Part shown: piece by piece, positions 7,472 to 16,150 of the stretch | How the letters are laid out: every line of letters starts with the position of its first letter | Position numbering within the stretch: position 1 is the stretch's first letter | From: Planctomycetaceae bacterium | GTDB taxonomy: Bacteria > Planctomycetota > Planctomycetia > Pirellulales > Thermoguttaceae | Assembly (NCBI GenBank): GCA_021372005.1 | Contig: JAJFVC010000038.1 | Location: forward strand, 1 to 35,778 | DNA length: 35,778 nucleotides | Direction: 5' to 3' | Notes under the pieces: generated by a model | Database searches by the model: none | What the model was told of the DNA's origin: nothing | What the model saw: only the letters and a program-made list of their open reading frames with translations | Program-made: the position numbers and the translations under genes

Positions 7472-7517
7472 GGATTCTCCAGGGTGGACATTCTGATCCG
7501 CAGGACAAGGAGAATCC
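7472..7517 (+). promoter_or_regulatory. Inverted repeat covering the pstS ribosome-binding site
   Basis: GGATTCTCC (7472-7480) and GGAGAATCC (7509-7517) are perfect 9-bp complements 28 nt apart. The right arm overlaps the pstS Shine-Dalgarno AAGGAGA and ends 3 bp before the start codon. If the stem forms in the mRNA it would hide the SD. No known riboswitch fold is recognised. Confidence 0.4.
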
Positions 7518-7520
7518 GCA

Positions 7521-8498
7521 ATGCGAAAGACATGGAGCATCGTTTGGACAGCGTTGATTTTGGGCATGTTGGTTGTTTTATCCATGAGCGCCGCTCAAGC
7601 CCGAAGCGAACAAACCGCGGTCGCGCCGTATGAAAAAGTTTCGGGCGTGGACGGCAGCCTCAACAGCATCGGGTCCGACACGCTGAACAACCTGATGACC
7701 TATTGGGCCGAGGCGTTCCATCGGCTCTATCCGAACGTCAAAATCCAAGTGGAAGGCAAAGGCTCGGCGACGGCCCCGCCCGCGTTGACCGCCGGCACGG
7801 CGCAGCTCGGCCCGATGTCTCGCCGTATGAAGCCCGAGGAAGAAGACGCTTTCGAGCGAAAACACGGTTTTCGGCCCACCTGCGTCAGCGTCGCATTGGA
7901 CTGCCTGGCCGTCTACGTGCACAAGGACAACCCATTGCCGGGCCTGACCTTGACGCAGGCCGACGGCATCTTCTCGAAAACACGGCGCCGCGGCGGGCCG
8001 GAAATCAACACCTGGGGGCAGGTCGGGGTGACGGGCGATTGGGCCGCAACGCCGATCAGCCTCTACGGCCGCAATTCGGCCAGCGGCACCTATGCCTATT
8101 TCAAAGAGCATGTTTTGAACAAGGGCGATTATAAGGACACGGTGAAAGAGCAACCAGGCTCGGCGGCGGTCGTCAACGGCGTGGCAGCCGATCGGGCTGG
8201 CATTGGATACTCGGGCATCGGATACCGCACGTCCGAGGTCCGCGCAATTCCGTTGGCCAAAGACGCCCGCTCGCCGATGGTCGACCCAACGTTCGACAAC
8301 GTTTTGAAGGGCCAGTATCCGCTCGGCCGAACGCTTTACATCTATGTGGCGAAGCGGCCGAACGAGCCGATGCCCAAACTCATCGAGGAGTTTTTGAAAT
8401 TCGTGCTCTCGGACGACGGACAGCGGATCGTCGTCAAGGACGGTTACGGCCGGCTGCCCGCCAAGGTGATCGCTCGGCAACTCGATCGATTGAAATAG
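7521..8498 (+). CDS. pstS: Phosphate ABC transporter substrate-binding protein PstS
   Basis: 325 residues. A signal peptide with a hydrophobic core (WTALILGMLVVLSMSAAQA) has a likely signal peptidase I site after AQA near residue 27. The PstS-type periplasmic-binding fold follows: SIGSDTLNNLMTYWAEAFHR, GKGSATAPPALTAGTAQLGP and YGRNSASGTYAYFKEHVL, all phosphate-loop-like segments. It binds phosphate outside the membrane and hands it to PstCA. No lipobox cysteine is seen, so it should be soluble in the periplasm. It lies 84 bp after phoR, and pstC follows after 25 bp. The RBS AAGGAGA lies within an inverted repeat. Confidence 0.92.
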   Translation: MRKTWSIVWTALILGMLVVLSMSAAQARSEQTAVAPYEKVSGVDGSLNSIGSDTLNNLMTYWAEAFHRLYPNVKIQVEGKGSATAPPALTAGTAQLGPMSRRMKPEEEDAFERKHGFRPTCVSVALDCLAVYVHKDNPLPGLTLTQADGIFSKTRRRGGPEINTWGQVGVTGDWAATPISLYGRNSASGTYAYFKEHVLNKGDYKDTVKEQPGSAAVVNGVAADRAGIGYSGIGYRTSEVRAIPLAKDARSPMVDPTFDNVLKGQYPLGRTLYIYVAKRPNEPMPKLIEEFLKFVLSDDGQRIVVKDGYGRLPAKVIARQLDRLK

Positions 8499-8523
8499 TC
8501 ACCGGCGACGCAGAAACGATGCC

Positions 8524-10740
8524 ATGGACGAACGATGGAACCGATCCTCAACACGAACGGCCAAGCGCCGCGATCGGGCGGCGCGATGGATCATTACGCT
8601 CGGCGGCGTGACGGTGATCGCCAGCGTGGTTGCCATTTTGGCCCTGATCGTCGGCGTCACCCTACCGTTGTTTCGAGGCCCGACGGCCGAGGCGATTCCG
8701 CCGACACAGATCGCCTTGCAAGGCGAAAAGCCGGTCTACGCGGCCGTCGACCGCGCGCTAAGCGGCGGCGCGACGATCGCCACGGTCTGGCTGAATCATG
8801 GCGACCTCGTGCGTGTGGACCTTCCCAGGGGTCGGCAACTTGAACGTTGTCGGCTGCCGGGCGTTGACAAAAACGATCCGCGGCGTCGGCTGCGACAGGT
8901 CGAACCTTTGGGACATGCGGTTTTTGCGATGCTTTGGTCCGACGGGGGAATGTCGCTGGCGGAGTTGTCCGGGAGCGATGTCCGGCGGTTGGCCGACGTG
9001 CCCTCGGACGGCACCAATAAATCGCCGATTGTGCAGTCATTGCTGCGACGATCGGATTCCGGCGCGATGACGCGGGCCACGCGACACGCCGACGGTCGGA
9101 TCGTCCTGACGCGGCGGCTTGACGTCGAAACTCTTTCGGGCGATCGTCAAACCGAAACCCATCAAAACGTTTTGCTGGACGATCTGACGCCGCGAATCGC
9201 CGCGATGACGATGGACCGCGAGGGCAACACGTTGTACGCCGGCACCGACAATGGGCGGCTGATTCGCTGGTCATTAGACGAGACGGGCAAACCGTTGCCG
9301 CGTGACGTGGTCCGGGCGTTTTCGGACGGTCGCGCAATCACGGCGATTACGCTCGCACTGGGCGACGTGTCACTGGTCGTGGGCGATCGCAACGGTGGAC
9401 TGACCGTTTGGGCTCCGGTTACGACCGACGGCGTTCAACGACTGCGGCAGATCCATCGTCTTCGGGGACATGACAGCCCGATCCGGCAACTTGTCGCATG
9501 TCAACGCCATCGGGCGGTGGCCAGCCTCGATGCCCGCGGCGTTGTGCACCTCGACAATCTTACCAGTCAACGTTCGATGATTTCGCTCGATGCCGGAACT
9601 GATCCCATCGAACAGATCGCCTTGAGCCCTCGCGGCGACGTTCTGTTGGGCCGCGATCCGTCGGGTCGGCTCACTGCGTGGCGTTTAGAATTGGGCAGCT
9701 CGGAAATCAGCCTGCGGACGCTCTTTGGCCGCGTGTTCTACGAAGGTTACGACAAACCGGAGTACGCCTGGCAGACAACCGGCGGCGAGGAGTTCGAGCC
9801 GAAGTTCAGCCTGACGCCGCTAGTGTTTGGGACGCTCAAAGGCACGTTGTACGCGATGCTGCTGGCCGTGCCGTTGGCGTTGTTCGGAGCGATGTACGTC
9901 AGCTATTTTACGACGCCGGCGTTTCGGCGGACGATCAAACCGGCCGTGGAGCTGATGGCCACGGTGCCGTCGGTCGTGATCGGATTCATGGCGGCGCTGT
10001 GGCTGGCCCCGATTCTCGAACGCTGGGCGCTGGCGTTTTGCCTGAGCTTCGTCACGCTGCCGGCGGCGCTGGTGGCGTTCATGGCCATCTGGCAGGGTTT
10101 GCGGCGGTTCGACATGGTTCGTCGGGTGGAGAACGGCTACGAGTTTTTAGTCGTTCTGCCGGTGCTCGTCGTGGGCGCATCGCTGGCCATTGCGATGTCG
10201 GGCCCGGTCGAAACGTGGTTGTTCGGCGGCAATTTTCGCCGGTGGCTTTTCGACGGACCGTTGGGCATGACCTACGACCAACGCAACTGCATTTTGATCG
10301 CCTTTGGGCTCGGTTTTACAGTGATCCCGATCATTTTTTCGATTGCTGAGGATGCGCTCTCCAACGTGCCGTACAGTATGACGGCGGCCTCGATGGCCGT
10401 CGGCGCGAGTCGCTGGCAGACGCTCTGGCGCGTGGTGCTGCCGTCGGCCAGCCCCGGCATTTTTGCCGCCGCGATGATCGGGTTTGGCCGCGCGGTGGGC
10501 GAGACGATGATCGTACTGATGGCGACCGGCAACACGCCGATCATGGATTGGAGCCCTTTAAACGGAATGCGGACGCTTTCGGCGAACATCGCCGTTGAAA
10601 TTCCCGAGGCGCCCGTGGACGGAACACTTTATCGAGTCCTCTTTTTATGCGCCGTACTATTGTTTCTGCTGACGTTCACGGTGAACACCGCCGCGGAGTT
10701 GGTTCGCCAACGTCTGCGAAAACGCTTCGGCCGCTTTTGA
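8524..10740 (+). CDS. pstC: Phosphate ABC permease PstC with large extracytoplasmic beta-propeller-like domain
   Basis: 738 residues, more than twice the E. coli PstC. TM1 is about 20-47. Residues about 50-410 form an extracytoplasmic insert with WD40/propeller-like repeats, such as LYAGTDNGRLIRWSLDE, VVGDRNGGLTVWAPV and LRGHDSPIRQLVACQRHRAV. The permease core begins near 434 (FGTLKGTLYAMLLAVPLALF) and contains the cytoplasmic EAA-type loop around 608-650 (SMAVGASRWQTLWRVVLPSA) that docks PstB. Some proteobacterial PstC proteins are also enlarged, but the role of the insert is unknown. ATG 8524 lies 25 bp after pstS. pstA starts 47 bp downstream. Confidence 0.9.
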   Translation: MDERWNRSSTRTAKRRDRAARWIITLGGVTVIASVVAILALIVGVTLPLFRGPTAEAIPPTQIALQGEKPVYAAVDRALSGGATIATVWLNHGDLVRVDLPRGRQLERCRLPGVDKNDPRRRLRQVEPLGHAVFAMLWSDGGMSLAELSGSDVRRLADVPSDGTNKSPIVQSLLRRSDSGAMTRATRHADGRIVLTRRLDVETLSGDRQTETHQNVLLDDLTPRIAAMTMDREGNTLYAGTDNGRLIRWSLDETGKPLPRDVVRAFSDGRAITAITLALGDVSLVVGDRNGGLTVWAPVTTDGVQRLRQIHRLRGHDSPIRQLVACQRHRAVASLDARGVVHLDNLTSQRSMISLDAGTDPIEQIALSPRGDVLLGRDPSGRLTAWRLELGSSEISLRTLFGRVFYEGYDKPEYAWQTTGGEEFEPKFSLTPLVFGTLKGTLYAMLLAVPLALFGAMYVSYFTTPAFRRTIKPAVELMATVPSVVIGFMAALWLAPILERWALAFCLSFVTLPAALVAFMAIWQGLRRFDMVRRVENGYEFLVVLPVLVVGASLAIAMSGPVETWLFGGNFRRWLFDGPLGMTYDQRNCILIAFGLGFTVIPIIFSIAEDALSNVPYSMTAASMAVGASRWQTLWRVVLPSASPGIFAAAMIGFGRAVGETMIVLMATGNTPIMDWSPLNGMRTLSANIAVEIPEAPVDGTLYRVLFLCAVLLFLLTFTVNTAAELVRQRLRKRFGRF

Positions 10741-10787
10741 CCCACGGCCGTTCGCCGTCGGACGCCAAACGTTCGGAGTCGAAGACG

Positions 10788-12485
10788 ATGCAAAACCAAC
10801 CGCCGCCGCGACCGATTTTTGGACGGGCCTCGTTGCCGTTCGCGCTGGCCCATGGCGAGCGCGGACGATTTTGGCGACGCGGCGAGCCGCAGGTGTGGCT
10901 GTCGGCGGCGGCGTTGGCCGGCATGCTGCTGCTGGCCGCCGTGCTGTTGATCGTTATTGCGATCCATGGGCTCGGAACGTTTTGGCCTTCGGCCGTCGCC
11001 GAATTCACGCTGACCGACGGCGGCAAGTTGCTGGGCGAGGAAATCCGCCGCGAGACCAATCCGGACGACAAAAGGATCAGCCTGCAACTGAAAACCGGCA
11101 ACCGCGAATACGATCCGCAGCGACAGGATTTCCGTTGGATTCGTCAGGACGCCATCAAGGCTACGAGCTATCCAGACGAGGTGTACGTGCTCGAACGCAT
11201 GGAAAACGGCGATTTTTACGGCCGATTTCACGGCGTTCGCGGGCCGGACCTGACGTCGATCCGATCCGACGCGACGCAGGCCTTGGAGCGTGCCTTGGAA
11301 CTGGTGCGCCGCAAAGCGAATCGTGAGCTCCGGCCGATCGCCAACGAGTTGTTCGCACTGAGCGGCGAGTTGCAGGCGAATCGCGACCGACTATTGCGGC
11401 TCGACTATCGCCGCACTCGGCAGGGAGACTCCCAATCGCTCGATCGTCAACGTGCAACGCTCAACGCGACGGACCGGCGACTCAAGGAACAATCCGACCG
11501 GCTGGTCCGGCGTCAGCAACTTCTTGCCGCCGATTTGCGAGGCAATATGGCCGTGATGAGCGATGTCTCGGGCAACGAGCGACTCGTGCCGCTGGTCGAC
11601 GTCGTGCGCTGTTACCGGCCGAACGCGATGGGACCCGTCGCAAAATGTCTCCATTACCTGAAAAAGCTTGGCGAACTGCTTTGGGACAACCCGCGCGAGT
11701 CAAACACCGAAGGCGGATTGTTCCCAGCGATTTTCGGCACCGTGATGCTGATTTTCATCATGGCCATCGCGTGTTTTCCGCTGGGCGTGCTGGCCGGCGT
11801 CTATCTGGGCGAGTACGCCAAGGACGGTTTTTTGGTCCGGCTGGTTCGGATCGCCGTCAACAATTTGGCGGGCATTCCGTCGATCGTTTATGGTATTTTC
11901 GGGCTCGGATTTTTCGTCTACGGCGTCGGTGGACTGTTGGACCAGTGGTTGTTTCCGGAGCGTGCGGCGGTCGGAACGCCCACCTTCGGCACCGGCGGGA
12001 TTCTCTGGGCAAGCCTGACACTGGGGCTGCTGACCGTGCCGATCGTGATTGTTTCGACCGAGGAAGCGCTGCGGGCGATTCCGCGAGCCACGCGCGAGGG
12101 CTCGTTTGCGTTGGGCGCAACAAAGTTCCAAACCTTGGTGCGCGTGTTGATCCCGCTGGCGTCGCCCGGCATGATGACCGGATTCATTTTGGCCATGGCC
12201 CGGGCGGCCGGCGAGGTCGCGCCGCTGATGATCACCGGCGTCGTCAAACTGGCGCCGCAGTTGCCCGTCGACGGTGTTTTTCCGTATTTTCATCTCGATC
12301 GAAAATTCATGCATCTGGGATTTCATATTTTTGACGTCGGATTTCAATCGCCGAACGTCGAGGCCAGCAAACCGATGGTATTCGTCACTACGCTGCTGTT
12401 GCTGACAATCGTGTTGGCGATGACGAGCGTGGCGATTTATCTGCGCAATCGGATGCGGAGCCGCTACCATACGCGAACGATTTGA
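10788..12485 (+). CDS. pstA: Phosphate ABC permease PstA with extended extracytoplasmic coiled-coil domain
   Basis: 565 residues against about 300 in E. coli. TM1 is about 36-60. Residues 65-300 form an extracytoplasmic region rich in Arg, Gln and Glu with a probable coiled coil (about 165-250, e.g. [19 protein letters not shown]). The permease core starts near 309 ([19 protein letters not shown]), with the EAA-type loop near 424-460 ([20 protein letters not shown]). I chose ATG 10788 (GGAG 11 bp upstream). The frame is open further up into pstC but that part lacks a good RBS. It pairs with PstC to form the membrane channel. Confidence 0.9.
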   Translation: MQNQPPPRPIFGRASLPFALAHGERGRFWRRGEPQVWLSAAALAGMLLLAAVLLIVIAIHGLGTFWPSAVAEFTLTDGGKLLGEEIRRETNPDDKRISLQLKTGNREYDPQRQDFRWIRQDAIKATSYPDEVYVLERMENGDFYGRFHGVRGPDLTSIRSDATQALERALELVRRKANRELRPIANELFALSGELQANRDRLLRLDYRRTRQGDSQSLDRQRATLNATDRRLKEQSDRLVRRQQLLAADLRGNMAVMSDVSGNERLVPLVDVVRCYRPNAMGPVAKCLHYLKKLGELLWDNPRESNTEGGLFPAIFGTVMLIFIMAIACFPLGVLAGVYLGEYAKDGFLVRLVRIAVNNLAGIPSIVYGIFGLGFFVYGVGGLLDQWLFPERAAVGTPTFGTGGILWASLTLGLLTVPIVIVSTEEALRAIPRATREGSFALGATKFQTLVRVLIPLASPGMMTGFILAMARAAGEVAPLMITGVVKLAPQLPVDGVFPYFHLDRKFMHLGFHIFDVGFQSPNVEASKPMVFVTTLLLLTIVLAMTSVAIYLRNRMRSRYHTRTI

Positions 12486-12516
12486 GACCATCCCCTCGGA
12501 GCCCAAGGAGCCAACC

Positions 12517-13332
12517 ATGAACGCCGTTTTGGAGATACCGCGATGGAATACGACCGTCGACGCACAGGGCGATCCGGTCGATTCGATCGTCGAGACCCGC
12601 GACCTCTCGCTTTGGTACGGCGACAAGCAGGCTTTGTTCGACATAACCATGCGGTTTCCTCGCCGCCAGGTGACCGCGTTGATCGGGCCGTCGGGTTGCG
12701 GCAAGTCGACGTTGCTGCGGTGCTTGAATCGGATGAACGATCTGGTGGACGACGTGACCATCACGGGCAGCATCGCGTTGGACGGCCACGAGATCAACGA
12801 CCCGACGCTTGACGTGATTGAGCTGCGCCGCCGCGTAGGCATGGTTTTCCAGCGGGCCGTGCCGTTTCCGAAATCGATTTACGAAAATGTCGCCTACGGG
12901 CTGCGGATCGCCGGCGTGCGCGACCGAGCGGTGCTCGACGAGGCTGTCGAGCGAAGCCTGCAACGTTCGGCGCTTTGGGACGAGGTAAAAGATCGGCTGC
13001 ACGATTCGGCCCTTGGTTTTTCGGGCGGGCAGCATCAGCGGCTCTGCATCGCCAGGGCCATCGCCGTGCGGCCGGAGATCATTTTGATGGACGAGCCGTG
13101 CTCGGCGCTCGACCCGCGTTCGACCACGCGCATCGAGGACTTGATCGGCCAACTGCGCGGCGAATACACGATCATCATCGTAACGCACAACATGCAACAG
13201 GCTGCCCGCGTGTCGGATTTCACCGCGTTCTTCTACGAGGGCTCGCTGGTCGAGTTCGGCCCGACCAAGCAGTTGTTCACGAAACCCGAGAAAAAAGAGA
13301 CCGAGGACTATATCACCGGACGGTTCGGCTAG
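12517..13332 (+). CDS. pstB: Phosphate ABC transporter ATPase PstB
   Basis: 271 residues, the usual length. Walker A is GPSGCGKST (57-65), the Q-loop [20 protein letters not shown] is PstB-specific, the signature is [15 protein letters not shown] (about 168), Walker B is [13 protein letters not shown] and the H-switch is [14 protein letters not shown]. It hydrolyses ATP to drive phosphate import through PstCA. The start ATG has AAGGAGCC upstream. It follows pstA by 31 bp and precedes phoU by 47 bp. Confidence 0.95.
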   Translation: MNAVLEIPRWNTTVDAQGDPVDSIVETRDLSLWYGDKQALFDITMRFPRRQVTALIGPSGCGKSTLLRCLNRMNDLVDDVTITGSIALDGHEINDPTLDVIELRRRVGMVFQRAVPFPKSIYENVAYGLRIAGVRDRAVLDEAVERSLQRSALWDEVKDRLHDSALGFSGGQHQRLCIARAIAVRPEIILMDEPCSALDPRSTTRIEDLIGQLRGEYTIIIVTHNMQQAARVSDFTAFFYEGSLVEFGPTKQLFTKPEKKETEDYITGRFG

Positions 13333-13379
13333 TCGGGGCCGCCAAAACACGAAACGTCCTTCGGGCGAAAGGGAAAGCC

Positions 13380-14039
13380 ATGTCGATCCACTTGCAGCGG
13401 GAAATCGAGAAGCTGAAAAACCGGTTGCTGGCTCTTTGCGCGGTGGTTGAAGATCAGGTGCAAATGGCGATCGAGGCGTTTTTGAATCGCGACGACTCGC
13501 TGGCGGTGGATGTCGAACGGCGAGACGTCGACGTCGATCACCGCGAGGTCGAGGTGGAGGAGGAGTGTTTGAAAATGCTTGCGCTCTATCAGCCGGTGGC
13601 GGCCGATTTGCGGCTGATCGTCGCCGTGCTGAAGATCAACAACGATTTGGAGCAGATCGGCGACCTGGCGGTGAACGTCGCGCGAAAGGCCGCCGCGGTG
13701 GCCGTTGAACCGCCATTGGATGTTTCGTTCGACGTAGCCGGCATGTGGAGCAAAGTCCAGGCGATGCTGCGAGACAGTCTCGACGCTTTGGTCCATGCAA
13801 ACGTGCCGCTGGCCGAATCGGTCTACGCCCGGGACGACGAAATCGACGCCATGAAACATGCGATGCGAGAGGAGATCGAGGCGACGGCCCGACGTCAACC
13901 CGATTTGCTGCGGCGGTTGCTGCGCGTGCTGGCCGTCATTCGGAATCTGGAACGCATCGCCGACTATTCCGTCAATATCGCCGAGGACGTGATCTACATG
14001 GTCGACGGCGCGATCGTGCGTCACCGTTCGCACGACTGA
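13380..14039 (+). CDS. phoU: Phosphate-signalling protein PhoU
   Basis: 219 residues, all helical, with the two-fold repeated PhoU layout. The first half carries ALYQPVAADLRLIVAVLKIN followed by DLEQIGDLAVNVAR, and the second VLAVIRNLERIADYSVNIAE. The E/DxxxD motifs bind metal clusters in the family. PhoU represses PhoR when PstSCAB senses ample phosphate. ATG 13380 is preceded by AAAGGGAAAG. It is the last gene of the phoBR-pstSCAB-phoU unit. The 237 bp after it hold no clear terminator apart from a weak CGGAA/TTCCG hairpin near 14079-14095. Confidence 0.93.
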   Translation: MSIHLQREIEKLKNRLLALCAVVEDQVQMAIEAFLNRDDSLAVDVERRDVDVDHREVEVEEECLKMLALYQPVAADLRLIVAVLKINNDLEQIGDLAVNVARKAAAVAVEPPLDVSFDVAGMWSKVQAMLRDSLDALVHANVPLAESVYARDDEIDAMKHAMREEIEATARRQPDLLRRLLRVLAVIRNLERIADYSVNIAEDVIYMVDGAIVRHRSHD

Positions 14040-14276
14040 TCGGTGCGACACGCGCATTTCTAACGCAAAATTGACGGAAGATTCTTTTCCGCCACATCAA
14101 ACCCTGACCGGCGTTTTCGATAATGCCGACGCGCTGAGGGTCGACGTAGGCCCGTCAGACGGTCGGCGAGTCGCCGACGCAATCAAAAAACCGTTTGGGA
14201 GGAATCAAAAGTGACGGCGTCGTTTCACAGGGCGTGGCGGAAAATGGCAATTTTGGTGGATCTAAGGAGAGAAAAA

Positions 14277-15524
14277 ATGAAAACTTCGCAAAAGACCGGA
14301 TTTACGCTGGTCGAACTGTTGGTCGTCATCACGATCATCGGCATTTTGGTTTCGTTGTTGCTTCCGGCCGTACAGGCGGCCCGCGAAGCCGCTCGTCGCA
14401 ATCAGTGCACGAACAACATGAAGCAAATCGGGCTGGCGATTTTGAACTTCGAGTCGACCTACAAAAAGCTGCCTACCGGCGGCGAAGGCAGCGTGCGGGT
14501 CACGACAACCAGCGGCACCGACACGACCAGCAGCCTGCAAACGTGCTTCTCGATGCAGGGTCTGTTCGTCCACTTGCTGCCGTATCTCGAAAAAGGCAAC
14601 CTGTATGACAAGATGGATCTGAAGTCCGGCTACCGCGACACGCAGGCGAACGTCGCGGCGTGCGCCCGACCAATCGACACGTTCGTGTGCCCGAGCAATC
14701 CCTACGCAACGTTCCACGACACGTTGGGCTTGGACAGCGTCAACGATCCTGAGACCACCGGCAGCGTCACGTTGGCTTCGCAGGGACAATACTGGGGCAC
14801 GATCGACTACTTCGCTACGGTGTACACGTCGATCAGCGACGGCAGCAACTCGAAAAACACCAAGACCGGCGTTGACGACAAGGCGAACTACCGCGCCGAC
14901 GGCGCGCTAACCGTCGACACGTCGGGCACGAAGATCGCCGCGATCGGCTCGAATGAGGGCGGATTTTACATCACGAAGTATAGCGTGCCGGTGTCGGCGA
15001 TTTCGGACGGAGCCAGCAACACGATCGCCGTGATCGAGGACGCGGGACGCGTGAGCCCGAACGCCACCGGGTTGTCCGGCGCCTACACGGGCGTCAACTC
15101 GCACTACAACTACCTGTCGTACACCAATGGCAGCGCGTCGACCCCGCTGGACGGCTCGATCTCGGGCGACGCGCCGGCCACCTCGGGCGCATACGCCGTG
15201 TGGCGGTGGGCCGATCCGGACGCGGGCGGCAGCGGCGTTTCGGGACCAGGCGGCAGCTCCGGAACCGGATTCGACTCGAACGGTAACTACATCGGCAAGA
15301 TCATCAACCAGAATAAAACGCCCATCGGCGGCCCCAGCGACGGTTTGTGGAGCAAGAACAACAAAGGTCTCAACGACGAGCCGTTCTCATTCCACTCGGG
15401 CGGCTGCAACGCCGTCTTCGTCGACGGCAGCGTCCATTTCCTGAGCGAGGATCTTGACCCGGTTACCTTGCGTCGGTTGGTAACGCGCGCCGAAGGCAAG
15501 GACGTCGCCAAGGACGTCTTCTAA
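14277..15524 (+). CDS. DUF1559 prepilin-like (H-X9-DG) protein
   Basis: 415 residues. The N-terminal type III (prepilin) signal [20 protein letters not shown] is cleaved after Gly in the family, leaving Phe at the N-terminus and E5. The hydrophobic helix continues into [17 protein letters not shown], the hallmark entry to DUF1559. The C-terminus has [17 protein letters not shown], the H-X9-DG motif. The family is highly expanded in Planctomycetota; its role (pseudopilin or envelope fibre) is unproven. ATG 14277 has AAGGAGAG. A GTG at 14211 with GGGAGG is also in frame and would lengthen the leader by 22 residues. A strong terminator follows. Confidence 0.9.
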   Translation: MKTSQKTGFTLVELLVVITIIGILVSLLLPAVQAAREAARRNQCTNNMKQIGLAILNFESTYKKLPTGGEGSVRVTTTSGTDTTSSLQTCFSMQGLFVHLLPYLEKGNLYDKMDLKSGYRDTQANVAACARPIDTFVCPSNPYATFHDTLGLDSVNDPETTGSVTLASQGQYWGTIDYFATVYTSISDGSNSKNTKTGVDDKANYRADGALTVDTSGTKIAAIGSNEGGFYITKYSVPVSAISDGASNTIAVIEDAGRVSPNATGLSGAYTGVNSHYNYLSYTNGSASTPLDGSISGDAPATSGAYAVWRWADPDAGGSGVSGPGGSSGTGFDSNGNYIGKIINQNKTPIGGPSDGLWSKNNKGLNDEPFSFHSGGCNAVFVDGSVHFLSEDLDPVTLRRLVTRAEGKDVAKDVF

Positions 15525-15552
15525 CGCCACGGTTCCAATGAAACCAAGAAGG

Positions 15553-15587
15553 AAGCAGACGTCGGTTCGCCCGGCGTCTGCTTTTTT
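15553..15587 (+). terminator. Rho-independent terminator of the DUF1559 gene
   Basis: AAGCAGACGTCGG (15553-15565) pairs with CCGGCGTCTGCTT (15571-15583), 13 bp with one G-T wobble and a 5-nt loop. A T run follows to 15587. It lies between two convergent genes. The minus-strand side has fewer Ts, so it acts mainly on the plus-strand transcript. Confidence 0.85.
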
Positions 15588-15588
15588 G

Positions 15589-16002
15589 TTATGAATTGCC
15601 TTCCCCCAACACGTCGTTCAGCACATCCTCGTTGACGTAGATCGGCAACGGCGGGTCGCAGGTGACCGCCACGGCGATCGCATCGGACGGCCGAGCGTCA
15701 ATCTCGATCAACTCCCCATCGTGGCGAATCCGGAGCCGCGCGTAATAGGTCTGATCCTTCAGTTCGCTGATGATGACGTCCTGGAGTTCGCCGCCGAGGC
15801 CCTCGACCACATTGACGATCAAATCGTGGGTCGGCGGACGAGGTGATGGTATGCTCTTGACGTGGCGATCGATGCTCGTCGCCTCAAAAAATCCGATCAC
15901 GATCGGGAAAGTCCGCTCTCCGCCGATTTCCTTGAGATAGATGACCTGTTGGTCGTTGACCTCGCTGATGATGATCCGCGAAAGTTCCATCGGGACGGGC
16001 AT
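15589..16002 (-). CDS. Bifunctional nuclease (BFN/DUF151) domain protein
   Basis: 137 residues, a single BFN domain. Typical segments are MELSRIIISEVNDQQVIYLK, GGERTFPIVIGFFEATSIDR, DLIVNVVEGLGGELQDVIIS and IDARPSDAIAVAV. BFN proteins were reported to have RNase/DNase activity in plants; in bacteria the role is mostly unknown. I chose ATG 16002 (GCGGAG upstream); a TTG seven codons earlier (16023) is in frame. It converges on the DUF1559 gene across a shared terminator. A TATAAT sits about 50 bp upstream, so it probably has its own promoter rather than depending on lysC. Confidence 0.88.
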   Translation of the reverse strand: MPVPMELSRIIISEVNDQQVIYLKEIGGERTFPIVIGFFEATSIDRHVKSIPSPRPPTHDLIVNVVEGLGGELQDVIISELKDQTYYARLRIRHDGELIEIDARPSDAIAVAVTCDPPLPIYVNEDVLNDVLGEGNS

Positions 16003-16052
16003 GGCCGATCGCTCCGCACGCAAGAGAAGTCGTAAAACAGCCTTACTCGTCT

Positions 16053-16058
16053 ATTATA
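16053..16058 (-). promoter_or_regulatory. -10 element upstream of the BFN gene
   Basis: The minus strand reads TATAAT, a perfect -10 hexamer, 50 bp before the ATG at 16002. No recognisable -35 lies 16-18 bp upstream, so it is a weak or activator-dependent candidate. Confidence 0.35.
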
Positions 16059-16150
16059 GGCCGAACCGATACCGCGAGGCCAGTGGGGGGCGCAGGGCCG
16101 AAAATAAAGGCGACCTGCGCACGCAACGACCCGCCGACGCCGCGTCGTGC

